Shown here in pieces: positions 1-10,923 of a DNA stretch of 64,000 nt. Location of the stretch: the NCBI GenBank assembly GCA_027563935.2, contig CM050447.1:79903461-79967460 (forward strand). Direction: 5' to 3'. Position 1 is the first letter of the stretch. Each line of letters starts with the position of its first letter. Source of the DNA: Costus lasius (taxonomy: Eukaryota; Streptophyta; Magnoliopsida; Zingiberales; Costaceae). The notes under the pieces are model-generated. The model was not told where the DNA came from, made no database searches, and saw only the letters and a list, made by a program, of their open reading frames with translations. A program made the translations under genes and the position numbers.

Positions 1-621
1 AATAGGTATATCTCCACTCATAGGCATTGACATGCATAAACATTCATCATTATAGAAAAATCCACCCATCTACGAAAAACATATCATCAAATTAAAAGTT
101 TTATAATCATCAATCTTATCATATCCATAAAACCAATTTGAAAAATGTGTAGACTAACATAGTCACATTAGAACAAAACAATGAATCCATATATCCATAA
201 ATAACTTTTCCAGAGAAAATTATAAAGTAATACAACCATGATAAAATCAAAGATGCAACCATATGAAATAATCATGAATACAAGAGAGTGCAAATGATAC
301 TCACAAAACTATATAGCAAGCTCAATCGTTGTTCGGGGTGTAGCATCGGGGCAGGTGCTGCTAAACCTTCCTCAGAGATGCGCCTTATGAAAATTTCACC
401 TGCACATATTTTTAGATACATAAGGCTCAGATCAAAAATAGTATCTTAATTTAACAAAAAAACAATTTTTTTCAAAGGAGAATCAGAGATATAGCTGGAG
501 GTCCGAAGAGGGAGCCGGTGGAAAGAGCTGATGCAGCAATAAAGATGATGGTGTTGTTGGTGTATATTCCCTGAGACCTGTATTTGGTCAAACTATGTAC
601 TACTTGACTTTGATATTTCTT

Positions 622-1193
622 TACAGCACTGGGTGGCTGTAAAGAACATCCTAATGTATCTGAGAAGAACTAAGGATTTGTTCTTGGCCTACAAGGGACA
701 GGAAGATCTCAGTGTTCAGGGCTACACTGATGCGTCATTCCAATCTGACCCTGACAATTTCAGATTGCAGGCCGGCTATGTGTTCAAATTAAATTGAAGC
801 ACTGTTTGCTGAAAAAGCTTCAAGTAGTCCACCATAGCTGATTCTACAACAGAGGCCGAGTATGTCGCTGCTTATGAGGCAGCCAAAGAAGCTGTTTGGA
901 TAAGGAAGTTCATATCTGATCTTCAAGTGGTTTTAACTGCTGTGGATCCCGTTGAGCTCAATTGTGACAACAATGGAGCCATTGCACAAGCAAAGGAACC
1001 ATGGTCTCATCAAAGGTCCAAACACATACTCAGGAGATTTCACCTGATCAAAGAGATCATTGATCGGGGTGATGTCAAGATTAGCAGAGTTGATAGAGAG
1101 AACAATCTAGTAAATCCACTAACCAAGGCTTTGGTGCAGCAGAAGTATGGTGGTCATGCCAAGGATATGGGGTTGAGAATCCTTGACCTCTAG
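622..1193 (+). pseudogene. Copia RNase H / end of pol remnant
   Basis: Translation gives the terminal RT-to-RNase H part of a copia polyprotein: HWVAVKNIL, GYTDASFQSD (the RNase H Asp region), STTEAEYVA, LNCDNNGAIAQAKEP, SKHILRRFHLIKEII and NPLTKALVQQK. The stop codon TAG follows LRILDL at 1191-1193. Two or three in-frame stops and a shift near 795-835 break the part before STTEAEY. The homologous region of the complete copia element is 15600-16185. The protein cannot be made in full. Confidence 0.85.
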
Positions 1194-2000
1194 GTCTAAG
1201 TGCAAGTGCGAGATTGTTGGTGTATATGCCCTGAGACCTGTATTTGGTCAAACTATGTACTACTTGACTTTGATATTTCTTATATCATCCTGGCATTGTC
1301 GTTATCAATGTTTGTCTACACCTGCGATTGTGTACTTACATGATAATGTCCTTGGAGACAGATTGAATCTGTGCTCAAATAATTGTCCCCAATCGATGTA
1401 CCTGAGTAGATATGGGACAGCCCTAGTACTTGTGAGACTGGTATATCGGCTGGTTAGGCACGAGGTACTAACGCAGACATATGGGTATATCAATGGTAGA
1501 TATACTGGACAAGACCCGCTGTGAGGCAATGACTTAGTGTCATGAGTTATCCTCACAAGTGATAGGATATGCATTGATCCTTAGACTTGAGGTCATTGAC
1601 TCTTCTGTATGGTTAGGGATATACTTTGATGCAACCCAACACCTCGCCGTACTTGGGAGGTTATAACGGTTGTCATTGAGTATGTCACGACCCATATTAA
1701 AAGATCAATGCACAAACAAAAGGATTTGCCCCTTCCTAAGGGAAGTTTGATATCCATCGAGCTCCTCTATGGTTCTATGACTGAAAGTGTATGGTCATAC
1801 CCAAGTGAAGACCTGATTTAGTCATAGCCATGTGATTAGGTGAAAACAACACACTTGTCCAATCGGATATCAGTTCGGCAAAGTGACTATAATGTATCTG
1901 TACCTAGTCGCGATGATGGTGATGTCGATGTCGATATCCATTCCAAGACCTGGGTAGCAGCGATGCACTGCTAGGTGCTACTCACTGCTTGTGGTGACCT

Positions 2001-4241
2001 TGTTGGGAATCCCCGGGCCAATTTTAAAATTTTAATCATAGCGGAATCGATGGCCCGAAATAGGATAACCCTAAGAGCCAGGATCCCTTACAAGTGATCC
2101 ACCGGATGTGTCAGAGTAGTATACCTTTATTCGCATAATCCTAGGGGCTGGTGATAACGAAGAAGAGGCGCATAAGTGTCCGCCCTCTACAATCGTGCAC
2201 ACACGGACTGCTCGAGATTCTCTTCACTCCGCGCCTGGTGCTAGCCTTCGGGAGGAAGATCATGTTGCCAATGTCGCAACCCTCTTTGCTTGCGCCATCT
2301 CCAATATGCGCCAAAGAGGTGATGAAGGGAGAAGATTGACCACAAGGAGAGGGAAGCTCTACAAATTGTGTCAATCTCTTGTCTAGCCACCTTTCCTCAT
2401 GACATGCGCCACCATGAAGATGCGCCCATGAGGTGAGTCTCCATGAGGTAAGTCTCCTTCTCATCCTTTATAGACAACAACCTAAGAAGAAGTGCCTATG
2501 ATGATGATAAGAGATACCATCACTTCTCTTCTTCTCCTTTCTTCTCCACATGCGCCAACTTCATGGAAGTTGCGCCCATGATAAGAAATCAGCCTTCTTC
2601 ATGCATCAATCCCTCCAAGGGATACATCATCGAAGAAGGAGGAAGGCTCCAAGCCTTCTTTTGCGCCCATGGAAGAAGAAGGTGTTGCCACCATGAAGGT
2701 GGCGCCACTTCTCTCTTGGAGGCGCCATGGAGAAGGAGATATCATCTCCTCTTGCGCCAATCCTTCCAAAGGATGCGCCATGGAGAAAGGAAGAAGCTCC
2801 AAGGTGGTCTCAAGCACCTAGAGGGGATGAAGCTTGTCATCCATGGTGGTAGGCGACACCTCCTTGCATGTAGTCGCCATGGAGAAGAGATTAGAGGTGT
2901 ACAGCTAGGTTTTGATGAGTTATATAGATGATTTCGGCTAGGGCTTCATTAATTACGAATTTTCATAATTAATAAGCACCTAGATCCATTAATGCTTAAT
3001 GGATGCGGATCCGCAACTTAAGTGATGAATATATCTAATATAAATATTCACTTAAGTTGTGCGTGGCCCCCATGACTTAAGCTATGAATAAAATGAATAT
3101 TTATATTCATTTTAGCGCTTAAGTCGTGGGCCCACATGTTACGTTTAAATCAATCGCAAAAAGCCTCAGAACAAAACCGGAGCTTAAACCCAATATTTGA
3201 CCACTCGACTGAACCTAGTCCATCGAGGTTAAACGTGGTCACCCGAAGGTCAACCGGGGTCAACTGAAGTCAAAATGCAACATCATCCCAAAAGATCATC
3301 TCCAACTCATCAGATGCATCCGTGATGCATCGGACTCCCAAACTGACTCGAATCAACCAAATGACTCGATCATAGGCAACTCGATCAATACGAGATCTCG
3401 AGCGTCTAGGTGTGCGACCCTGTAGGTTCCTTAGACGTTGGCAGTAATAACCTCACATCATCACAAGCAATGAGTGGCACCTAGCAGTACATCATTGCTA
3501 CCCAAGTCCTCGGAATGGAGTCGTCATCGATATCCCCTAAAACTGCGATAAGATACATGTACACTCTAGTCCTTTTGCCAGACTGATCGTCCAAGTCGGA
3601 CAAGTGTGTCACACTTGTTAATTCCAACATCAATGGTCATGACTCTATTCAGGCTTAACCTGGGTGTGGCCACACACTTTCAGTCATGCACCATGTAGGG
3701 CCCATGGACATCAAACTTCCCCACAGGGAAGGGGCAAATCCTCTATTGACACATTGAATCTCTCATATGGCTCAAGATATACCCAATGGCAACCGTTATG
3801 ACACCCCTGTTACGCGGAGTGTTAGGTTGTATCAAAGTACATCCATCACCATATAGAGATATCAATGCCCTCAAGTCCAGGATGTGTAAATCTCTGTCAC
3901 TGTGATATTTTGACCTGTGACACCAAGTCAAATCCTCATGGTGGGTCGATCCAGTATATCTTCCTTGATATACCCATATGCCTGCATTAGCAACCCGTGC
4001 TCAACCAGCGCATATACTAGTCTCAAGTGTATCATAGCTGTCCCTTATCCACTATGACACTTGACTGGGGATTATTCTTTGAGATCAGATAGAATCTATC
4101 TCCAGGGACATTGTATATGCAAATGTACATATATGACGCAGATGTACAAAAGGCATAACAACGACCATGCTAGGATGTATATCACAAATAAATGTGACTC
4201 ATATCGGACCAGCCACAGGTCCTAGGGCATATACACCAACA
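2001..4241 (-). mobile_element. Solo LTR of a copia family, inserted into the copia LTR
   Basis: On the plus strand it starts TGTTGGGAATCCCCGGG and ends GGGCATATACACCAACA, the reverse complement of the copia LTR ends. It is flanked by perfect GACCT duplications (1996-2000 and 4242-4246). The 2241-base length is similar to the 2093-base LTR of the complete element, but the sequence is well diverged, so it is a separate subfamily. No internal sequence or second LTR is present, which is the usual outcome of recombination between two LTRs. The stretch 2150-2890 is full of TGCGCC/GGCGCA motifs. Reading frames inside it are not genes. Confidence 0.85.
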
Positions 4242-4876
4242 GACCTTTGGTCAGCACTGCCAGCGTCAGAGGAACCTGCAGGGTCACACACCAAGATACT
4301 CGAGTTCTCGTATTGATCGGAAAGCCTTATGATCGAGTTATTGGATAACTCGGATCTATTTTGGAGATTTCATCAGCCCCAATGGGCCTGATGAGATGGA
4401 AAAAACTTATTGGAGACAACTTCCTTTTTTGGCATATTGACCAATGTAACCATGGTTAGCCTCATTTGACCTTGGGTTAAGTTGGATTGGATCCGATGAC
4501 TTCGTTAACATGCATAATGGACCTTGGGCTAGGCCCATTGCTAAGTTGGGCTTGCTAATAAGTTGTCATGAAGAGATAGGAGCCTAAAAGGGTATAATGG
4601 GGAGAATTTATCCATGAAGGCACCTAAGGGGCATAATGGGGTGATGCTTGGTGCCTTTGCTTCATTAGGAAGTAAAGGGCGCCTAGCCCTTCATCCTTTG
4701 ATGGAATGGATGGCATGTCTTGGGCTGATAAGGCTCTTGGGCAAATATAGATAGGTTGAATGAGGTTTATGGTAAAGTCTTGGAGACTTACCTTGTCTCA
4801 AACCCTAATTGTCAACCCCTCATCCTAGCTGCCCACTTGTCATGATCATAGCCCTCCCCAAACCGCCTCTCCTTGT

Positions 4877-4884
4877 TATAAAAG
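4877..4884 (+). promoter_or_regulatory. LTR TATA box
   Basis: TATAAAAG lies in the 3' LTR of the 555-5361 element, at the position equal to TATAAATA in the complete copia LTR. GGCGCA motifs follow. It is the likely LTR promoter core. Confidence 0.55.
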
Positions 4885-6294
4885 TGACCCCTTGCCACCC
4901 ATATTGAGAGACTAATTCTCTTGGAGGCGTGCGCAAGCAAAGGGGCGAGAGCAAAGGAGGCATTGGCGCATTCTCTCTTCCATAGCCACAATTCTTCTCC
5001 CCTTCTTCCTCTTGGCGCAAGAAGGACTTCTCTTGGCGGCTTCTTCATCTCCTCTCCATCTTCATTGGCGCATCTTCTCTTGGAGGTGGCGCAAGGATTG
5101 AAGAAGGAGTATAAAGGCTTGGATCTTCTTCCCGAGGCTAGCACTGGGCGAGGAAGAAGAGAGCTCGAGGCATCCGTGTGTGTGAGATTGTAGAGGGCGA
5201 ACACTAGGTACTTTCTATTACATTGTGTCGACCCCCTTACTTGACGATCTTCACTGGGTTTTTGGGACTGGCCTATTTCGGGGATATTCTTCCACTGTGC
5301 AATATAAATGTAATGTCTATCTCTATGAAAAATTATAAAATATCCCCAGGGTTTCCCAACAGGTGCCGACAGTAGAGTGATGATGAGTAGTCTTCAGTGG
5401 CTAGCTGTAGACTACAGTCCTAGAGGCGAAGTCATCAGCCGGTGTGTACGAGAGATAGCACTGCAAAAAAAAATAGAATCACTAATGAAGATTCTGCTGT
5501 AAAAAATCAATGGAAACAGAGGCAGCAGAAGAAGTAAGAGGCTGCTGGTGGTGCTCGGCAAATTTTTCAGGTGGACAGCGATGTAGTAGATTGCCAACTG
5601 GGAAATCTGAAGATGACGAGCGCTGAAGAAGCGATAGTGGCTAGTAATCTGAGGCACTGCGAATCTAGAGAAGAAGCTGTAGGTGTCCAAGGATAGCAGA
5701 GCAACCTACTGATTCAGTTACGAAAAGTAGTTATACCCAAGAATAAGATTTAATGATCCATAAAGAAAATGGATAGAACCATGTAGTAGAATAAAACTTG
5801 TTCTTTCCGGGCGTATGAAAATTAAAGGATCAGAATATGTCAGTAATTTAGGGTATTGACAGAAAGAGGGCGAATCATATTACTAAATTAAAACTGCTCA
5901 GAAATTAATCAGACATCAAAAGTTGTCATGCTTCCTAGAATGATTGAAAAATATTTTAATGAAAACAACTAATCCACGAGATAAAACAAAACATGTTCTC
6001 CATATTTCATGTGAAAGATCAGGGTTACAACTCATTAAAGCATCTAAAATATCTGCAGCAAAAACGCTAATCAGATTAGTCAAAAAAAACTGCTGCAGGA
6101 GTTAATAAGTTACCAAAAGATGCTATGTGTCATAGGATGATCCATGGACTTTAAAATTCAATAAAAATATCCAAATAATAGAGAAAGATGAGTAGTTCCT
6201 AATTGTGCCAAAGATCAAAAATTTTGTCACTCTAGTTTCTTAAAAACACCGCAAGAACATACCTAATCAAATAAGTAGAATGCAAATTTTTTTA

Positions 6295-6655
6295 AATTAC
6301 GGGTGTAAAAATCCTTACAGCAATGCCGTAATATACACAAAATTTTCTGGTCAGAAATATACTGGCATTACGGCACCATAAAAATGGTTACGGCACCATA
6401 AAAATGGTTACAGCACTGCCGTATTTTGTACAAAAATCTCAAAACTCTCGGGTCAAAATTCACTCAAAAATACAGCACGTGAAAATTATTACGGCCCTAC
6501 CGTAAAAGCCATAAAACTTTCTGTACAAAAATTACCCCAAATTACGGCACATAAACTTTCTTACGGTAGTGCCGTAAAATGCTCAAAAGTTTTTGGATGA
6601 AAAACAACCTAAATTACGGCCCGTAATTTTCATTACGGCAGTGCCGTATTTTGTT
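6295..6655. repeat. TTACGGC/GCCGTAA palindrome array, internal copy (gypsy copy A)
   Basis: About seven pairs of opposed half-sites, TACGGC and GCCGTA or close variants, alternate with AT-rich spacers; a unit is roughly 50-80 bases. Examples are ATTACGGCAGTGCCGTA near 6632-6650 and TTACGGTAGTGCCGTAA near 6560. It lies just downstream, on the minus strand, of the gag remnant. The same kind of array is found in the LTRs of this family. I see no known name for it. Confidence 0.75.
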
Positions 6656-7008
6656 CAAAGTTCAATTTTCCCTGCAAAAAGAGAAGAAAAATTAACTCTA
6701 AAAAAAACTAAAATAAAAGAAACTAAACTAAGTAAGAGTGCTTGGGTTGCCTCCCAAGAAGCGCTAATTTTTAGGTCACTAGCTTGACCAAAACTCAAAT
6801 ATCTTGGCGAAGTAGGTGGATCAGTACCATAGTAAATAGCATATAATTTTTTACATTTTCGTTGTCCTAAAAGTTTAGCCACTAATCCAAACATCCAAAA
6901 TTTCATATAAATCATGATCGACGTGGCTTTCTCAAATATGCAGAAGTCAAAATTTTCAATTCCACTCAAAGAGTATTTAATGATCTTCCTAAATTTGTCA
7001 GTAAGCAA
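6655..7008 (-). pseudogene. Frame-shifted C-terminal part of the gag-like protein (gypsy copy A)
   Basis: This frame contains the segment FDFCIFEKATSI and ends of the type YYGTDPP, matching the C-terminal part of the single copy B frame at 54973-56154. In copy A it is separated from the upstream frame by a nonsense codon at 7134 and a later one-base shift. The conserved stretch, about 70 residues with a hydrophobic core, has no domain I recognise. Past the point where copy B stops (TDPPASP), copy A stays open by chance into the conserved non-coding sequence downstream. Confidence 0.5.
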
Positions 7009-7133
7009 ATCATTAGTCCTTTCTTCAAAATTATATCTTCAATTGCAATAGGACTTCGATCAAAATATTCAAGTATTGGATAATCAAAATAGTCTTTCTG
7101 CCTCACATTAAATTCCTCAATAAAGCATAATTT

Positions 7134-8150
7134 TTAAAATAAATCAGAAGGTTGAACAGTAGATATGGGCAAAACTTCATAGACAGATTCATCAATGTTT
7201 GTAATATTCAAATCATTTTTAAGTTCCTCATGCCCTTCATCAAATAATTTATCAATTTCAAAATTACCATCAAAATCAAAATGAGATTTTTCAAAATCAA
7301 TTTCCTCATGTCTTTCCACAAATAATTCATCATCAGAAGAATCAAAATAATCAATCTCAAAATTACAAGAATCATATTTAACCATAAATAATATATCATC
7401 AAAAGAATCAATTTCATAATTTTCACTAGAATCAAAAGGGGATTTTTTAGAATCAATTTCCTCAAACTTTTCCACATATAATTTATCAAATGAATCAATT
7501 TCAAAATTATCAAAATCAGAGTGAGATTCATTAGTGTTCACAAAAGAATTAATTTCAAAATCAACAAAATCAGAGGGGGAGTTTTCTAAATCAATTTCCT
7601 CAGTTTCTAAATCAAACTCAAATAAACAACCTTGTTGTGCTATTTGGGTTTCTAAAATTTTATTGTGTGTTGTTAAAGATCCTACCTCATAATTAAGCTG
7701 ATCAATCACCCCTCTAAGATCTTCAATCTCCTTATTTTGATTTGTCACGAATTGATTTTGACTAGCCATAAATTTTTCAAGCATGGACTCTAGCCTAGAT
7801 TCTTTAGTATCCTCAAAGTATGGTTCTGAAATATTGTTTGAGCAATCCTTATAAAAAGAAGTTTGATGATTTTCCCATATAGAATAATATTGATCATCTT
7901 GGTATCGTGGTGAATTGGGATTTGCAGGAATTAAAAATTGGCAATCAGAAGTATAATGATCAAAACATCCACAAATATCACATCTAATAGGAGAATAAGA
8001 TGTCCTAACAGGGTGCATATGAGAGTCCATTTTATAAGCCAAAGAATCTATCTTTTTTGCAAGAGTGCACAATGAATCATCTTCATACTTACCTTGTGGC
8101 ATACAAACCTCACCTCTTTCAGTTACCTGTGAGTTATGATTAAAAGACAT
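7134..8150 (-). CDS. Truncated gag-like protein: zinc knuckle, coiled coil, acidic repeats (gypsy copy A)
   Basis: This is a 338-residue frame from the ATG at 8150. It starts in what should be the middle of a gypsy Gag: the capsid half is missing. Residues 57-70 form a CX2CX4HX4C zinc knuckle (C57, C60, H65, C70), the nucleic-acid-binding motif of Gag. A Gln/Asn/Glu-rich probable coiled coil covers about 120-170. Residues about 175-330 are a long acidic stretch with loose repeats around FEIDSFD. It is followed by a stop (TAA) where copy B reads on, and the continuation survives in another frame at 7008-6655, so this copy is truncated. No protease or pol follows. The role is inferred as RNA packaging only; the acidic region has no function I recognise. 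Confidence 0.7.
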   Translation of the reverse strand: MSFNHNSQVTERGEVCMPQGKYEDDSLCTLAKKIDSLAYKMDSHMHPVRTSYSPIRCDICGCFDHYTSDCQFLIPANPNSPRYQDDQYYSIWENHQTSFYKDCSNNISEPYFEDTKESRLESMLEKFMASQNQFVTNQNKEIEDLRGVIDQLNYEVGSLTTHNKILETQIAQQGCLFEFDLETEEIDLENSPSDFVDFEINSFVNTNESHSDFDNFEIDSFDKLYVEKFEEIDSKKSPFDSSENYEIDSFDDILFMVKYDSCNFEIDYFDSSDDELFVERHEEIDFEKSHFDFDGNFEIDKLFDEGHEELKNDLNITNIDESVYEVLPISTVQPSDLF

Positions 8151-8446
8151 ATTTTCAAATCAAAGCTTTTCTACACAACTAAAAAAAATTGTGATCTCAC
8201 AGGAAATAAAATCTATCAAAAACAGAAAGATTATCCAACACTAATCAATTAGAATTTTTTTTTTATTTTTGCCAAAATATTTAAAAAACACAAAACACAA
8301 GCAAAAAAATAATTTCAAAAATCACAATTCTATCACAACTTGTGAAAATCCAAAACCTACAAAAACAGAAAACAAAATTAAATCCAAAACAAATAAAACT
8401 TAGTCTAGCAATACTAACAACTATTTTGATATTAACAAAACTAAGG

Positions 8447-8464
8447 TCCCCGGCAACGGCGCCA
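8447..8464 (-). promoter_or_regulatory. Primer binding site, tRNA-Asp type
   Basis: The minus strand reads TGGCGCCGTTGCCGGGGA, a primer site widely seen in plant Athila/Tat-type gypsy elements and complementary to the 3' end of tRNA-Asp. It lies six bases inside the LTR end at 8471 and sets the minus orientation of the element. The same 18 bases occur at 56393-56410. Confidence 0.85.
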
Positions 8465-8817
8465 AAAACTTGTTGTGTCCGCAAGTGCACGGATACTCTG
8501 AAGTAATAAAAGATATCGAACCACAGAGACCTACGTGTTAAGTACCGAATAGTTGTTTTCTCACTAGCTAAGCAAATCGAATACGATGTAAGCAACAAAC
8601 GGAAATCACATGAAATACTAGAGAGAAAAGCTGGGACTAGGGTTTCATCCACCTTAATTTCAATGACTAGAAGGAAATAAGCGCATCATCAGTCCACTTT
8701 TATTAAGATAAAGATATAATTTACTTTATAAAGAAATCATTTCGCTTTCGCGCAGACAATTTACAAAGAACCAATCCTCACTTTCGCACATGATATATTC
8801 AATGCTAAAGATAAGTA

Positions 8818-10910
8818 TGTTGGTGTATATGCCCTAGGACCTATTTTTGGTCCATCTTTGTACTACTTGACTCTGATATTAATATATATCTTTCTGGCAT
8901 TGTCGTTATCATTGTTTGTCTACACCTGCGATTGTGTACTTACATGATAATGTCCCTGGAGACAGATTGGATCTGTGCTCGAACTATAGTCCCCAGTCGA
9001 TGTACCTGAGTGGATATGGGACAACTCTGGTACTTGTGAGACTGGTATGTGGGCTGGTTAGGCACGTGATGCTAACGCAGACACATGGGTATATCATTGG
9101 AGGATATACTGGATAGACCCGCTGTGAGGCTATGACTTGGTGTCATAAGTTATCCTCACAAGTGACAGGAGATGCATTGATCCCTTGACTTGAGGTCATT
9201 GACCATTCTATATGGTTAGGGACTTGCTTTGATGCAACCTAACACCTTGCCGTAGTTGGGAGGTCATAACGGTTGTCATTGAGCATGTCACGACCCATAT
9301 GAGAAGGTCAATGGACAGACATAGGATTTGCCCCTTCCTTAGGGAAGTGTGATATCCATGGAGCTCCCTTATGGTTCTATGACTGAGAGTGTATGGCCAT
9401 ACCCAGGTGAGAACCTGTTCTAGTCATAGCCATGTGATTGGATGAAAACAAGTGGTGACACACTTGTCCAATCGGATATCAGTACGGCAAAGAGACTGTA
9501 ATGCATCTGTACCTAGTTGCGATGATGGGGATGTCGATGTCGATATCCATTCCAATAACCTGGGTAGCAGCGATGCACTGCTAGGTGCCACTCACTGCTT
9601 GTGATGACCTTTGGTCAGCACTGCCAGCGTTAGAGGAACCTACAGGGTCGCACATCTTGATACTCGAGTTTTCATATTGATCGGGTAGCCTTTAGATCGA
9701 GTTATTGGATAACTCGAATCTATTTGGGAGATTTCATCAGCGCCAATGGGCCTGATGAGATGGAAGAAACTTATTGGGGCCAACTTCCATTTTTGGCATA
9801 TCGATCAAATTAACCATGGTTAGCCTCATTTAACCATGGGTTAAATTGGATTGGATCCAATAGCTTGGTTAACATGCATAATGGACTTTTGGCTTGGCCC
9901 ATTGCTTAGTTGGGCTTGCTAATAAGTTGTATTGAAGGGCTAAGAGGCTTGAAGGGTATAATGGGGATGAATTAATGGGATAGGCGCATATGGGATTCTA
10001 GTTGGACTAGAATTGGCGCCTATGCCTTGTTTGGTATCTCCTAGGTGATTAAATCAAATTGGATTTGATTAAATCACACAAGATAATTGATTGGATTGTG
10101 TTTGACAATTGTGGGCTGATTATTAACATAATTAGAGTCCTAATTGGATTAGGATTTGCGCCCAAGCCACATTAGGCAATCCATCATATTGCCTTGACTA
10201 GGTCTAGGCGCATGGATGGGATTAATGCCTCATATGGCATGATATGGGCGCATATGGCTGATGCTTGCTTTGGCAAGTCTTAGGCGCATATGGGAGTGGA
10301 GATTTAATCAATATAATTGATTGGATAATCTCCTAGAATCATGCCCTAATTGTCAACACTTGCCATTCTCCCCTAACCGCCTCTTCCTCCTATAAATAAG
10401 CCCTTGCCGCCCCCTCTCTTTATGATGCTAATTCCTTGGAGGCGTGAAGCATTAGAGGGCGACGGCTTGGAGAGCTTAGAGCTCTTCTTCTTCCATCAAG
10501 GGCGCAAGCATGCTTCTTCTCTTCCTTTCCTTGGCGCAAAGGAACAAGAAGGCTTGCGGCGTTGTCTTCTCCTTCCATCTCCTTGGCGCATCACATCTTG
10601 GTGGTGGCGCAAGTTGCTTGGAGGACTCTCCTAAGGCATGGATCTTCTTCCCGAGGCTAGCACCGGGCGAGGAAGAAGAAAACTTGAGGAATCCGTGTGT
10701 GCGAGACTGCAGAGGGCGAACACTTGGGCGCCTTCATCGACATCGGCTTCCAATTGCTTAAAGGTACTTACTATCACATCGTGTCGACCCCCTCGCAAGA
10801 GATCTTCACTGGGTTTTTGGGACTAGCCTGTTTCGGGGACATTCTTCCGCTGCGTAAAATGTATGCCCATGGCTCTGAAAATTATAAAATGTCCCCGGGG
10901 TTTCCCAACA
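8818..10910 (+). repeat. 5' LTR of the complete copia element
   Basis: 2093 bases, TG...CA ends. It holds a TATA box at 10391, a cluster of GGCGCA motifs around and after it, and a conserved stretch at 10640-10725 (CCCGAGGCTAGCACCGGGCG) shared by every LTR of this superfamily in the window. Short open frames inside the LTR are not supported as genes. Confidence 0.93.
10391..10398 (+). promoter_or_regulatory. LTR TATA box of the complete copia element
   Basis: TATAAATA in a C/T-rich context, about 520 bases before the LTR end. The copy in the 3' LTR is at 17780-17787. It is likely to set the start of the element transcript about 30 bases downstream. Confidence 0.65.
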
Positions 10911-10911
10911 G

Positions 10912-10923
10912 TGGTATCAGAGC
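10912..10923 (+). promoter_or_regulatory. Primer binding site, initiator tRNA-Met type
   Basis: TGGTATCAGAGC, one base after the 5' LTR, is the standard plant copia primer site complementary to the 3' end of tRNA-iMet. Confidence 0.92.

Larger units (their letters stand above)
555..5361 (+). mobile_element. Ty1/copia element, internally deleted, holding a nested solo LTR
   Basis: It consists of the first 67 bases of the 5' LTR (555-621), fused directly to the RNase H region (622-1193), then a polypurine tract and a 3' LTR (1215-2000 and 4242-5361). The 3' LTR begins TGTTGGTGTATATG and ends TTTCCCAACA. The flanks GGTGT (550-554) and GGTGC (5362-5366) match at 4 of 5 bases as a target duplication. 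The related gypsy copy B has the empty site at about 51360-51375, which confirms the insertion. Everything from the 5' LTR through gag, protease, integrase and most of RT is lost, so the element is non-autonomous. A minus-strand solo LTR sits at 2001-4241. Confidence 0.85.

Noticed and set aside
6295..6655. CRISPR array
   Set aside because: The repeats are degenerate, palindromic, with unequal AT-rich spacers, inside a plant retrotransposon; no cas genes and eukaryotic context.
8916..9116. 66-codon frame repeated at 16305-16505 and, as a related frame, at 1183-1524
   Set aside because: It is upstream LTR sequence of the copia family, repeated only because the LTR is; no start context or domain.
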